DNA of 12,432 nucleotides from JAVBNJ01 sp031551625 (GTDB lineage: Bacteria; Bacteroidota; Bacteroidia; Bacteroidales; UBA932): positions 1 to 12,432 of the forward strand of contig JAVBNJ010000032.1 of the NCBI GenBank assembly GCA_031551625.1. The letters are read 5' to 3'. The notes beneath the pieces are model-generated. The model was not told where the DNA came from and made no database searches. It was given only the letters and a program-made list of their open reading frames with translations. This document shows, piece by piece, positions 1 through 8,811 of this stretch. The translations under genes were made by a program, and so were the position numbers. The first letter of the stretch is position 1. Each line of letters starts with the position of its first letter.

Positions 1-2
1 TA

Positions 3-2609
3 GATGTATATGAAAAAGTAGCCGAACGGTTCACAGCCATAAGCCCGGGCGAAGTTTCCAACGTAAAAATTTATGTCCACGACTTAAAAGCAGGCGCCGC
101 ATCTATGACAGTAGCTATTTATTCGGATAAAGACGGATTACCGGACGTAGCCCTTTCTCCCACTTTGAGCTTAGCAGGCAATAGCATTAAAAACAACGAT
201 TATAATACCTTTACATTCCCCATTCCTGTGGCGGTTCCCGAAGTATTTCATGTAGTTGTGGGAAGCACTAACAATACCGTTACTTATTTTGCTATTCCGG
301 CTGCCAGCAGAACAGGAACAAACGCCACCATGTCCTGTTTCTATGAAAATGCCTGGAGTTCGTTTAGCCACGATGCTCAGTTATATACATCGTTAAATAT
401 AGTTGCAGAATATACTTATACGGAAGCGGCTTTGACATCAAGCGATTCTTGCAAGCGGAAAGATATAGATGCTACGGAGGGAACAATTACTTTTACTACT
501 ACCGGGCATTCATGGCGGGCAAGTGCTCCTTCATGGATTCAATTGAGCGCGGCCACCGGTACTATTAACGCCGGCAACGGCTCGCTGACGTTTACATGCG
601 AAAATAATAGCGATGCCTATACGCGCAAAGGGGATATATCGGTGTATGTGGCAGGGAATTTATTTACAATAAACGTAATGCAAGGCGGATCTGATCCCGT
701 AAATTTCATTGTCCTATATGTCTATGAAAATAAAAATGTGCTGTGTACTTGGGGTAGTCCAGTGCCTGCTTCCGGAGGAATGTCGCAAACAGCGAGCAAT
801 GCACATAAAACAACGAATAATTCTTCAGAAGAAATGCTTTCGACGAACAAAATAAACTTCGCTGATATAACTCTGTCAGATATGGCAGACGTCGAATCAA
901 GTGCAACGGAGGCCAGGGTGGCCAAGTCCGCTGCACCCAACGAAGTAATTCTACGTTGGGACAATGGGGTACATAGCAACCAAATCGGATCAAGCGCCGG
1001 AGGGACTTTTGAAGTAGCAATCCTTTTTACAACAGGAGACTTAACTCAATACAAAGGGACTAAAATAAAAGCCATCGAATTTTATGTTTATAACATAGGC
1101 TCAGACATGACCCTGAATATCCGGCAGGGCGGTTCAGTTGTTTATACCCAACCTTTATCGGGGTTGACGTCGCACTCTTTTAACCGCATCACATTGCCGC
1201 AGGAAATCCAGTTAGATGCAACAAAAGATTTGATGGTAAGTTACTCCGGCACACAAGCGGCAGGGAACGAAAATTATATTTTTGGTGTCGATAGCGGGCC
1301 GGCTGTGAAGGGAAAAGGCGATTTAATTTCTACGGACGGGGGAGCTACTTTCCAAGCGTTATCTTCTATTTCGTCGGTAGACCGCAACTGGAACCTGGCT
1401 GTTATACTGACCACATCATCAGGAATACCGCCTAAATATAAAATATTCCGGGACGGCATTAAAATAGCCGAAGATCTGACGGATGAAATCTATCGCGACG
1501 AAACGGCGACTATCGGGACAACCTATTGTTACTCCATTACGGCAGTTTACGAAAACGATGCGTTTTTTGAATCGGTACAAGCGCCGGAAAAATGCGTGTT
1601 TATTAAATCTCCTATATCAGTTACGGCCGACGATAAATCAAAAACAGAAAACCAAATAAACCCGCCTCTTACCGGGGTTATCAGTGGAGTTCTACTGGAT
1701 TCCGATACCCAGGAAATGATTGCCGATATGGTAAATTATGAGTGCGCAGCCAAACTGAATTCTCCGGCGGGCACTTATGCCATTAATCCGGTAATAAATA
1801 ATACGCTATCGGAAAAATATGTAATAGATCCCATAGCAGGTGTACTAACGGTTAACACCTATCCTACTTTAATAACTCAACAGCCCGTAAGCGCTAAAAT
1901 TTGTCAAGGCGACTACCATATTTTTGCCGTGGCAGCCACTGGCTTGGAGTTAACTTACCAATGGCAAAAAAAGGATGGAAACACCTGGCAAAATATTAGT
2001 GGTGCCAATGCCCCGAGCTATATTATCAATATAGCAAGCCCTGCCGATGCAGGTGTATATCGCTTGATAACCCGTGGCCGATCGGCGGTAACATACAGCG
2101 AAGAAATTACGCTTACTGTTGGCCTGCCTGAAAAAACTATTGTAGTTTTCGAATGGGATAATATTCCCACCATCAATTGCAATCCCGCAACCAATGGCGG
2201 TTACGTATTTGTAGCATTCCAATGGTATAAAAACGGCACAGCTATACCTGGCGCCACCAAACCTTATATTTCACTGGACAACAACGGCGCCTACGATTGC
2301 GAGATGGTAACCAACGACGGAAAACGATTATCGCTGTGTAATTACACTTTCCAAGCGTTGCGCAATGCGGTAGCGGTATATCCGAATCCGGCAAATAAGG
2401 ATACACAGATTACTGTTAAAATGAAAGGTGCTAAATATGGTACGGTTGTTAACATCTACAATACACAAGGAGGATTGGTAAAAGCCAATTTGCCGGTACA
2501 TGGAATAGAGACCGGCATTGATGTAAGTGGATTAATGCAGGGGCTGTATGTACTGCAAGTAGTAAGCCCTGATGGAACAAAACAAACCGTAAATTTTGTA
2601 ATAAAATAA
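3..2609 (+). CDS. T9SS-secreted multidomain surface protein, 5' partial
   Basis: The frame is open to the left edge, so the true start lies outside the window; 868 residues are visible. The ATG at 105 is internal, because the 34 codons before it continue the same beta-rich domain. In visible numbering: a jelly-roll-like segment (1-140), a BACON-like domain (about 149-228), a second jelly-roll-like segment (about 314-470), an Fn3-like stretch (about 475-535), an MBG-like domain (about 538-618), two Ig-like domains (622-706 and 707-780, the second with FQWYKNG), and a C-terminal T9SS type A sorting domain (about 788-868) with the typical VYPNPA start, an IYNTQG strand and a GLYVLQV strand. Family knowledge: such proteins cross the outer membrane through T9SS, lose the tail, and are anchored or released. 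No catalytic domain is visible; an adhesive or binding role is inferred. It is the first visible gene of a likely three-gene operon, 28 bases before the next start. Confidence 0.88.
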   Translation, partial: DVYEKVAERFTAISPGEVSNVKIYVHDLKAGAASMTVAIYSDKDGLPDVALSPTLSLAGNSIKNNDYNTFTFPIPVAVPEVFHVVVGSTNNTVTYFAIPAASRTGTNATMSCFYENAWSSFSHDAQLYTSLNIVAEYTYTEAALTSSDSCKRKDIDATEGTITFTTTGHSWRASAPSWIQLSAATGTINAGNGSLTFTCENNSDAYTRKGDISVYVAGNLFTINVMQGGSDPVNFIVLYVYENKNVLCTWGSPVPASGGMSQTASNAHKTTNNSSEEMLSTNKINFADITLSDMADVESSATEARVAKSAAPNEVILRWDNGVHSNQIGSSAGGTFEVAILFTTGDLTQYKGTKIKAIEFYVYNIGSDMTLNIRQGGSVVYTQPLSGLTSHSFNRITLPQEIQLDATKDLMVSYSGTQAAGNENYIFGVDSGPAVKGKGDLISTDGGATFQALSSISSVDRNWNLAVILTTSSGIPPKYKIFRDGIKIAEDLTDEIYRDETATIGTTYCYSITAVYENDAFFESVQAPEKCVFIKSPISVTADDKSKTENQINPPLTGVISGVLLDSDTQEMIADMVNYECAAKLNSPAGTYAINPVINNTLSEKYVIDPIAGVLTVNTYPTLITQQPVSAKICQGDYHIFAVAATGLELTYQWQKKDGNTWQNISGANAPSYIINIASPADAGVYRLITRGRSAVTYSEEITLTVGLPEKTIVVFEWDNIPTINCNPATNGGYVFVAFQWYKNGTAIPGATKPYISLDNNGAYDCEMVTNDGKRLSLCNYTFQALRNAVAVYPNPANKDTQITVKMKGAKYGTVVNIYNTQGGLVKANLPVHGIETGIDVSGLMQGLYVLQVVSPDGTKQTVNFVIK

Positions 2610-2637
2610 CAAACCAGTCGTTTTCATTAAAAAAAAT

Positions 2638-3480
2638 ATGAAGCAAAAAATATTTTCACTGATCTTTATATTGTGCCTATGCTTTCCCGCTATGGCACAA
2701 TCCCAACAGGAAATTTCGTTCCACCTAAGCGGTGGACTGTCATCGTTGCAATATACACCTCCTGCTTCGGCAAAATACACTCCCGGTTTTGGCGGAGAAT
2801 TTGGATTGGGTTATCATTATTTCTTCTCCCCACAATGGGGCATAGGAACAGGTCTTAATTTGGCATTTTATAATTCCAAAGCAAGCATGGATAGTTACAG
2901 CGCCACAACCCCCGAAATATCGGCAATGGGAACGGCATTCGACTTTACTTACACTTACTCCAACTACGAAGAAAAGCTGTCGGCAGTTATGCTGAATATC
3001 CCGCTTATGTTACAATTCCAAACTACCGGAAAAAGAGTAATTGTTGCAGCGCTTGGCGGTAAAATAGGATTTCCTGTATGTTCACAGGTAACTACCAGCG
3101 GCGACCTGCGTACTACAGGCTATTTTCCGGGAACAAAAGTACTTTACTACGACGATTTGCCGTTAAATGGCTTTGGCAACTACAACGTATCCGGTCAAAA
3201 AAGCAATGTTGCGCTGAAACCGGCATTTATGCTGTCGGCCGAAGTAGGAACAAAATGGAATCTGAAAGAAAAGTGGACTCTTTACACAAGTGTTTATTTT
3301 GACTACGGATTAAACAACTGCAACAAGTCGGAACCCTATGTGCTTTCCTATAACCCGTTGGCGACAAGCTACCCGGAAGGATTTAACTACAACAGCCTGG
3401 CAAGCACAAGCAACAAACTGGTGCCCTTAGCGGTTGGAATTAAAGTACGTGTGAGCCTTAATACAACAAAAAGTAAATAA
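2638..3480 (+). CDS. Outer-membrane beta-barrel protein
   Basis: A 280-residue protein with a clear type I signal peptide: a short Lys-rich start, a hydrophobic core at 5-16 and a likely cut after AMA at residue 20. The mature part is made of alternating aromatic/polar strands separated by Gly/Asn/Ser-rich turns (for example GFGGEFGLGYHYFF near residue 50, and WTLYTSVYFDYGL near 215), as in the small outer-membrane barrel families of Bacteroidota (OMP_b-brl type). There is no OmpA-type peptidoglycan-binding domain, so it is a stand-alone barrel. The ATG at 2638 follows the previous stop by 28 bases and precedes the signal peptide directly, so the start is well supported. With a T9SS cargo upstream and a surface lipoprotein downstream, it may help display or assemble them, but substrate and partner are unknown. 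Confidence 0.85.
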   Translation: MKQKIFSLIFILCLCFPAMAQSQQEISFHLSGGLSSLQYTPPASAKYTPGFGGEFGLGYHYFFSPQWGIGTGLNLAFYNSKASMDSYSATTPEISAMGTAFDFTYTYSNYEEKLSAVMLNIPLMLQFQTTGKRVIVAALGGKIGFPVCSQVTTSGDLRTTGYFPGTKVLYYDDLPLNGFGNYNVSGQKSNVALKPAFMLSAEVGTKWNLKEKWTLYTSVYFDYGLNNCNKSEPYVLSYNPLATSYPEGFNYNSLASTSNKLVPLAVGIKVRVSLNTTKSK

Positions 3481-3513
3481 TCCCTGATTGTATAATTTTA
3501 ATTTTTGCTGAAT

Positions 3514-4902
3514 ATGAAAAAGTACCTTTTATATACATTTCTTCTTGGAATCACTATTTTTATAGCGGCTTGCAATACTAAAGAAGAAGCTGCTACATTG
3601 ACTACCGATGTGGCAGAAGTTTCCTTGCCGGATAATTATGACACACAAAAACAAATTACAATAAATACTTCTGTCGAATGGGTTATCAATAAGCCTGCCG
3701 GCGCCGATTGGCTCACTGTCACGCCGGAAAAAGGGATAGGAATTACCAAAGTAATACTTACAGCTGCCAAGAATACAGACCCTGCAAAACGTGTAGCAAC
3801 TATTAATATAGTAGCAGGCGCGCTAACAAAAAAAATTGCAGTTACACAACTAGCACCTCTTCTTGCATTACCCGGCAATGCCGATCTTATTTCGGGAGAG
3901 CACACAAATAATTGTCCATACACAGCCGCTGTGGTATTTACTATTCCGGCTGTCGAACGGGCAACTTCTTACTTATGGTTCCGCAACGGCTTTGCAGTAG
4001 CCGAAACTAAAGAGCCTTCGTACGCCGCAAATGTTGCAGGTGCCTACACGGTTGTCGGAAAAAATGCGGCAGGTATTGGTGGCACAAGCCAGGAAAAGCG
4101 TATTACAATTACCACCTGTCCGCTACCCGGCGATGCAGGTATTATTACCGGTGCTAATGAAAATATTTGCCCTGTTACAAAAGTGTTGCTGACTACCACA
4201 CCCGTAACAAACGCGGTAGCTTACCAATGGTACAAAAACGGCGAAGCTATTCCCAATGCTACGGCTCTCACATGCACTGTACGTACCACAGGAACTTATA
4301 CGGTTGCCGGCGTGAATGGAGCCGGCACTGGCACTGCCAGCGCTTCAAAAGTAGTAACTATGAATACGTGTAATTTAATAGACGCTATTTTGGGGAACTG
4401 GACAGTAACAGGACAGGTTTTAGTTGGCCAAAACATTGTGGATAATAGCCATACGGTGACAATAACAAGGATAGACGATAATACCGTCAATATCCGGAAT
4501 TTTGTGGGCATTCACGAGTTAACAGGAAAACCATACGGTACATACGACGATGATATTCTGGCCACATTAGACAATGAAAACCAAACTCTGATTATTCCAT
4601 ATCAAGAGTTGATACCGAACTTTTTTGCTTCGGCTGGTGCGGCAAAAAGTTTTATCAGCGCACGTATAGCCGTAACTTCGGTTTGCGAAAGCGACAATCA
4701 GAATGCTATCCTGCCTGTTTCTGTTGACGACGATGGCGTGGTTACAGCCGTATTTCAATGCGGAACGCTCACTATAAACGGAACAACCTATAAAACAGGA
4801 ATGTTTTATTTGGCAAAAGATGCGGACGAAAAATGTTTAGGAGGTAATGTTTCCATGTTGAATACAAAATGGACACGGCAGTCGGCAGCCCCTGCTCCAT
4901 AG
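3514..4902 (+). CDS. BACON-domain surface lipoprotein
   Basis: The protein has 462 residues from the ATG at 3514. A TTG at 3505 would add three residues before a textbook signal peptide and is not chosen. The signal ends in the lipobox IAAC with the lipidated cysteine at residue 20. The next residues are NTKEE; the KEE matches the K-(D/E)2 type of lipoprotein surface-export signal described in Bacteroidota, so exposure on the cell surface is likely. A BACON domain follows (about 28-112), then two tandem Ig-like repeats of about 84 residues (119-202 and 204-286), both starting LPG-A and ending in TC, and a beta-rich C-terminal domain (288-462) with a GNWTVTG start, which I do not recognise beyond that. 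BACON domains usually act as carbohydrate or mucin binders or as spacers. It is the last gene of the probable operon, 33 bases after the barrel gene. Confidence 0.86.
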   Translation: MKKYLLYTFLLGITIFIAACNTKEEAATLTTDVAEVSLPDNYDTQKQITINTSVEWVINKPAGADWLTVTPEKGIGITKVILTAAKNTDPAKRVATINIVAGALTKKIAVTQLAPLLALPGNADLISGEHTNNCPYTAAVVFTIPAVERATSYLWFRNGFAVAETKEPSYAANVAGAYTVVGKNAAGIGGTSQEKRITITTCPLPGDAGIITGANENICPVTKVLLTTTPVTNAVAYQWYKNGEAIPNATALTCTVRTTGTYTVAGVNGAGTGTASASKVVTMNTCNLIDAILGNWTVTGQVLVGQNIVDNSHTVTITRIDDNTVNIRNFVGIHELTGKPYGTYDDDILATLDNENQTLIIPYQELIPNFFASAGAAKSFISARIAVTSVCESDNQNAILPVSVDDDGVVTAVFQCGTLTINGTTYKTGMFYLAKDADEKCLGGNVSMLNTKWTRQSAAPAP

Positions 4903-4913
4903 TTTGAAATTCC

Positions 4914-4984
4914 TCACAAAGTCGTGCCGAAAAGCGACGTTATTAATTGCTAAAATTAATTGATCGCAAGTGTATTCTTTGTGA
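4914..4984. terminator. Possible bidirectional terminator, nested inverted repeats
   Basis: The 101-base gap between the convergent lipoprotein and TonB receptor genes holds nested inverted repeats: outer arms TCACAAAG (4914-4921) and CTTTGTGA (4977-4984), middle arms GCGA (4934-4937) and TCGC (4964-4967), and inner arms ATTAATT (4942-4948) and AATTAAT (4954-4960) around a 5-base loop. The position between two 3' ends fits a shared terminator. The stems are AT-rich and there is no strong T run, so function is uncertain. Confidence 0.35.
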
Positions 4985-5003
4985 AACAGAACGGAGTTAA
5001 ACA

Positions 5004-7331
5004 TTAAAACTGTATTTTATAACTGATATTCGGGATAACAATGGCCTCCCGGTTTTCCGTTATTGTATTGGTTTGAAAATTATAATGGTGTCCGTAGAAC
5101 TCCTTGTAGCCCGTTACATTCAGCATTTTTACGGCAAATTCGTGCGATACTTTCCGGCAGTTGAGCTTGTAGCTAATTGTGAAATGCCCCAGAAAAGCGG
5201 GCGACAATTGTTGTGAGTAGGCGTGGGTTTCGTCATACACTACTTCGTGCTGTGCAAGCGATACAGCAAGGTCTACCGGCGAGTAGCGGTCGCCGCCTTG
5301 GTACGACAGGCGGATATTGGCATTGAATATATGCTGGTTGTATTGCCCGAAAATCCATTCTTTCCCAATCAGGAAATTGCATAGGAAAGTACGGTTGAAA
5401 CGTGTATCGCGCCACACCCCGTCGCCACCCTTGTATTGCGAATTGAACAGCGAACCGGTGAGCATGAAATAATAGCCGCGCGACATAAATTTCTCAAACG
5501 TAACATCAATACCATAGTTGAAACCATTCCCTTCATTGACGAGTTGTTGGTGCATGAACCAATCGTTTTGCAGGTTGATGAACGAATACGAACTGTCGGC
5601 AATTACAGGCACCTCGTAGAGGTATTGTACGTAGGGCTCTACACGCAAATGGAAATCCTGCCCGATGTTCCAGTCGTAGGACAGCACAAGGTGTTGCGAG
5701 CGGGTGAAATTAAGATCTTTGTTAATGTACTCGCCGTTTGCCGAGCGTACAAAATAATAATTGAGCATCTCAAGGCGGCTGTGCAGGCCGTAGGCTAGTG
5801 CCAGTGTGTGCGCTGGTGCAAATCGCCATTTTATCCCTATGCGCGGTTCGATGCTATAGCTGCCGTTCAGCGTAAAATATTGCGCAATGAGTCCTGCATT
5901 TAGCGTCCATTGTTCCGACAGGTTGATAGACGAGTTGCTATATACCGAAAGCAGCGCACTGAAGCCCGATTCGTCGGTCAGCGTTTGTAGCGGCGTAGCA
6001 GCCAGTTCGGCATTTTTCAGCAGCAGGTTGTACAGTAATCCAGTTACTTGCACACCTGTTTTGTTAGTGTGACGGGCGCTGAATTTTTTGTTGATGTACG
6101 ATGAAAATACAAAATTCCAATTAGTATTTTGAATGCTATTTTGCGGCTGTGGTTGAATGGTATTGTCCATCCGTTCGGTGTGCAGGTCTAATCCACTAAC
6201 GGTGGCGGCCAGCGTAGTTTTCAGAAATGCATCGTGCGGCAATACAAGTTTATGTCCAAGCCCCACGGCTCCCATCAATTGTTTCACATCTTGCGATTCT
6301 TTGTCCTGCAGGTAAGCCCATTGCGTGCTGTCGGTTTCGGCGGTTTGTCCCGAGCGGTCAATAAGTCCGATGCCCCATAGCGAGAGTGTACCTAATTTTT
6401 TAGTTGGTACGTTTACCTTGAATGATAAATCTTGGTAACGTGTACCGTCTGCATCGTCGGGCATAAGGGGTGCCAGTAACGATAATGTTGAATAGCGGTA
6501 ATTAAAAAGATATGATGCCGGTTTTCCTTTGCACAACGGGCCTTCCGATGCCACATCAATTCCGATGGCGCCCACTTGTATCGTATTTTCCATGTGCTCG
6601 CTATTGCCGTTGCGCAGCTTGATGTCGAATACACCCGACAGCGAATTGCCGTATTCGGCCGGAAAAGCGCCTGTGAAAAAATCGGAATTGCCGAGTACCT
6701 GGCTGCTTAGCGCTGTAAGCCCTCCGCCGCCAAAGCCCGTTACTTCGGCAAAGTGATTGGGGTTCGGAATTTCCACCTCTTCGAGTCGCCATTGCAGGAA
6801 TTTAGGTGCATTGCCGCGCACTACAATCCCATTGTTACCCATGTTGCTGCCCACGCCTGCAAACGATGAGGCAAGCCGCGCCGGATCGTCGAATCCGCCG
6901 GCGTAGCGCGCCGCTTCCTCGACACTGAGCATACGCGCACTGGCAGTTGCCATTTTATTTAGGGGTTGTAGTTTATTGACTGTCGGGGTAATTACCACTT
7001 CGCTTAATACATGTAGCGCTTCTTTCATCGGAATTTCTAAAAACACTTCTTTTGCCGACGATAACAGCACTTCGCGAATAGTGGTTGGCTCATAGCCGAT
7101 GCGTACCGCTTCGATATCGTAGCGCCCAGCGGGAACGTTCTTTAGTAAAAAACGGCCGCTACTGTCGGTTCCTGTAGAGATAACCGGCGTAGTACCCTTT
7201 ACAATAATGGTTACGGATTCCAACGGTTCGTCTGAAGCTCCGTCTCGCACCACGCCGCGGATGTTCTGCGCGGTTTGCCCGAAACTATGCAAGGAAAATA
7301 GAAAAAATAAGATAGCGAAAAATAGTTTCAT
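5004..7331 (-). CDS. TonB-dependent outer-membrane receptor
   Basis: A complete 775-residue protein. A signal peptide (1 to about 18) with hydrophobic core FFAILFFLFSL ends at FGQ. Residues 23-102 form a carboxypeptidase-regulatory-like beta-sandwich (IRGVVRDG start, DSSGRFLLKNVPAGRYDI), the N-terminal extension common in Bacteroidota receptors. A short EVVITP stretch at 111-116 could serve as the TonB box. The plug runs about 126-240 (GIVVRGNAP, then SDFFTGAFPAEYGNSLSGVFDI), and the rest is a 22-strand-type barrel ending in phenylalanine (YKIQF), as expected for outer-membrane insertion. It would import a ligand with energy from TonB-ExbBD. No SusD-like partner, siderophore enzyme or regulator is nearby, so the substrate cannot be inferred. 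Its coding DNA is clearly more GC-rich than the toxin locus upstream of it. Confidence 0.93.
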   Translation of the reverse strand: MKLFFAILFFLFSLHSFGQTAQNIRGVVRDGASDEPLESVTIIVKGTTPVISTGTDSSGRFLLKNVPAGRYDIEAVRIGYEPTTIREVLLSSAKEVFLEIPMKEALHVLSEVVITPTVNKLQPLNKMATASARMLSVEEAARYAGGFDDPARLASSFAGVGSNMGNNGIVVRGNAPKFLQWRLEEVEIPNPNHFAEVTGFGGGGLTALSSQVLGNSDFFTGAFPAEYGNSLSGVFDIKLRNGNSEHMENTIQVGAIGIDVASEGPLCKGKPASYLFNYRYSTLSLLAPLMPDDADGTRYQDLSFKVNVPTKKLGTLSLWGIGLIDRSGQTAETDSTQWAYLQDKESQDVKQLMGAVGLGHKLVLPHDAFLKTTLAATVSGLDLHTERMDNTIQPQPQNSIQNTNWNFVFSSYINKKFSARHTNKTGVQVTGLLYNLLLKNAELAATPLQTLTDESGFSALLSVYSNSSINLSEQWTLNAGLIAQYFTLNGSYSIEPRIGIKWRFAPAHTLALAYGLHSRLEMLNYYFVRSANGEYINKDLNFTRSQHLVLSYDWNIGQDFHLRVEPYVQYLYEVPVIADSSYSFINLQNDWFMHQQLVNEGNGFNYGIDVTFEKFMSRGYYFMLTGSLFNSQYKGGDGVWRDTRFNRTFLCNFLIGKEWIFGQYNQHIFNANIRLSYQGGDRYSPVDLAVSLAQHEVVYDETHAYSQQLSPAFLGHFTISYKLNCRKVSHEFAVKMLNVTGYKEFYGHHYNFQTNTITENREAIVIPNISYKIQF

Positions 7332-7372
7332 ACATATTGCTTTTGATCATTAACAATAGTATGACAAATGAA

Positions 7373-7387
7373 AGTGGAATTACCACT
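7373..7387 (-). terminator. Short hairpin between toxin locus and TonB receptor gene
   Basis: A perfect 5-bp inverted repeat, AGTGG and CCACT around a 5-base loop. On the minus strand it is followed by TTTCATTT and lies 24 bases after the stop of the Hint fragment and 42 bases before the receptor start. It could be a weak terminator for the toxin locus, or an operator for the receptor gene. The stem is short; confidence is low. Confidence 0.25.
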
Positions 7388-7410
7388 ATCGGAATTTTTA
7401 TTAAAATCTC

Positions 7411-7731
7411 TTATTGCTTTTGTTCTACTTCGAAGTTGTAAACTTGAGCAACAGTATCAATAGACTGCACGGCCAACATGGAAGCTAATGCACCACCTGG
7501 CAAATTCAACTTTGCACCTTTCACTAAATTGATTGCTTTGCTCCATCCGGTTGTTGTTAAGAATGGGTGTTCGGGTGTGGCAAGGAGCGTGTCTTTTGTG
7601 TTGGTTATTATGCGTACTAATTTATTAGTTGTTCTGGTAAATGTATTACTCACTCGTGCCACTATTACTTTGTTTTCTTTGCCAAGGTATTTCAGAAATC
7701 GACTAGTTATATGGGAGCAATCAATTTTCAC
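7411..7731 (-). pseudogene. Decayed Hint-domain fragment of a polymorphic toxin
   Basis: A 106-codon stretch matching the middle of the Hint domain in the toxin gene at the right edge. It keeps FTRT-NKLVRIITNTKDTLL, the TPEHPF block (fragment residues 52-57), GWSKA and VYNFEVEQ. The cysteine nucleophile block and the terminal His-Asn block are missing, so it cannot self-cleave. Residues 14-23 (KYLGKENKVI) resemble a pre-Hint segment of the intact gene (residues 94-103) and are joined directly to the Hint middle, which suggests an internal deletion of about 95 codons. Homology stops two codons before its own stop. It is in the same frame as the immunity candidate before it, separated only by that gene's TAA; the GTG at 7731 is probably not a real start. 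Confidence 0.75.
7538..7626. repeat. 89-bp perfect direct repeat, copy 1 (Hint fragment)
   Basis: Base-for-base identical to 11708-11796, with an offset of 4,170 bp and the same orientation. It covers the part of Hint coding for the region around the TPEHPF block. Sequence on either side of the identical tract diverges at once, although the encoded proteins remain similar. Confidence 0.95.
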
Positions 7732-8133
7732 TTACATATATTTTTCTTTTGGATTATTTTCCAAGAAAATTTTCCAATCTTTCATCATTTGCAATAACCA
7801 AGCTGTAGGAATTTCGGTTTTGTAGATAGGATCTAATGCCCATTCTCCCGTTTGCGGATCTATGTGATGATCTATTACCGATTTTTCTTTATAAGAGGCA
7901 ATAATGCAAAAATCAGCCCCCCACGGATCATATTCTATTTGTGTACCATTAATAACACGTTCTAAATTTTCTATAATTTTTATAGTGGCAGGAAGTTCAT
8001 TTATGCTTAGATAATTTAACATTGAGTATTGAGGCTCCGCCACACCTAACCTATAATCAACATATTCTTTAGAATAATTTTCTAATAATTTTACCGACAT
8101 GCCAAATGCATATCTAAAAACATTTATGCTCAT
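7732..8133 (-). CDS. Candidate immunity protein for the truncated EndoU cassette
   Basis: A 133-residue acidic cytoplasmic-type protein with no signal peptide or membrane segment, starting at the ATG at 8133, 11 bases after the stop of the truncated EndoU fragment. Features seen: an N-terminal helical-looking part, a beta-rich centre with DPWGADFCII, and a C-terminal helix with PTAWLLQMMKDWKIFL. The last element resembles the end of the neighbouring candidate at 8458-8811 (FLQLCEEWRDYL), which suggests related folds. Small acidic proteins directly after toxin tips are usually immunity proteins; that role is inferred from position. I cannot assign it to a named Imm family. The intact ORF beside a broken toxin fits an orphan immunity gene kept for protection against related toxins. 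Confidence 0.6.
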   Translation of the reverse strand: MSINVFRYAFGMSVKLLENYSKEYVDYRLGVAEPQYSMLNYLSINELPATIKIIENLERVINGTQIEYDPWGADFCIIASYKEKSVIDHHIDPQTGEWALDPIYKTEIPTAWLLQMMKDWKIFLENNPKEKYM

Positions 8134-8144
8134 AATTTTTTCAT

Positions 8145-8450
8145 TTATTTCGGGAATGATGATATTGTTCTTCCTGTGATGCTTTGAGGTGGAGAGGATA
8201 ACTGAGAACCAATATACATGATTATCTCATCCGTCTCAGTAGACATTTTTACTTTATAAGAATTACTTCTTGTTTTACCTACTTCTAAGAACCAATCACT
8301 AGGTTTTACTCTACTTCTTGCAAATGCTATTTCTTCTAATATTTGCTCATGCTTCCAATCGTCGGGGAAGAAAGAAGCTACACCATACATTTCCAATTTT
8401 AGGTTTCCAGTCAACTCCGTCAAATATCTCCACCTCGGCTTTGTAAAAAC
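8145..8450 (-). pseudogene. Truncated C-terminal part of a second EndoU-type nuclease
   Basis: From the TTG at 8423 the frame gives 92 residues that match the last third of the EndoU-type protein at 8823-9515: GVASFFPDDW against GVSSFFPKAW, then a helix rich in E/A, and the same ending ISSFPK against KSSFPNN. The frame is open upstream to 8474. Residues encoded back to about 8450 (TKPRWRYL) align with the other protein at KKARNIEI, so the homology begins near 8450. The segment with the catalytic histidines is absent, and there is no good start codon. It is therefore a 5'-truncated toxin relic, lying between two immunity candidates; the one just downstream is probably its own. Confidence 0.65.
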
Positions 8451-8457
8451 TAAATAA

Positions 8458-8811
8458 TTAGTTACTTCTTTTCTTTATTAAATAATCTCTCCATTCTTCA
8501 CATAATTGTAAAAAATCTGCTGTATCGAACTCCTGTTTTTCAACCTGTTTCCCATTGTCTAAAAAATCTACTATTTTAGATTTTTTACTACCCCACAAAA
8601 ATCCTTGATATATTATGACTCCCGGTTCTGAGGAATCTGGAATATTGCGAGCTATTAATTCTTTTAACCACTCTATAGAAATATCTAAATCTTCGATATT
8701 TGTTATTCCTTGAATAATGCTTAAATCCTCAAAAGGAGGTAAAATCCAAAATGTAATAATTTCTCTATTATCACCAAATGGTTTTATTTTTTTTAAAATA
8801 TATTTTATCAT
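8458..8811 (-). CDS. Candidate immunity protein for the EndoU-type nuclease
   Basis: A 117-residue protein starting at the ATG at 8811, 11 bases after the stop of the EndoU-type nuclease, a spacing typical of toxin/immunity pairs. There is no signal peptide, so it is probably cytoplasmic, where it would block the nuclease. Visible features: a beta-type start (KYILKKIKPFG), a central helix (SIEWLKELIA), a Gly-rich strand region (GVIIYQGFLWG) and a C-terminal helix with DFLQLCEEWRDYL. The ending resembles that of the candidate at 7732-8133. I do not recognise a named family; immunity function rests on position, size and the paired layout. The DNA is very AT-rich: the line 8461-8520 has 15 G or C in 60 bases by hand count. 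Confidence 0.6.
   Translation of the reverse strand: MIKYILKKIKPFGDNREIITFWILPPFEDLSIIQGITNIEDLDISIEWLKELIARNIPDSSEPGVIIYQGFLWGSKKSKIVDFLDNGKQVEKQEFDTADFLQLCEEWRDYLIKKRSN

Noticed and set aside
105..107. ATG as the start of the T9SS-secreted protein
   Set aside because: The frame is open to the left edge and the preceding 34 codons continue the same domain, so the gene starts outside the window.
3505..3507. TTG start for the BACON lipoprotein
   Set aside because: The ATG at 3514 begins a complete lipoprotein signal; the three extra residues add nothing.
5436..5798. 120-codon plus-strand ORF
   Set aside because: It lies wholly opposite the well-supported TonB receptor barrel and has no recognisable features.
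7478..7825. Plus-strand ORF opposite the Hint fragment, with a similar one at 11624-11860
   Set aside because: Both are antisense shadows of the Hint coding region; their mutual similarity follows from the repeat on the real strand.
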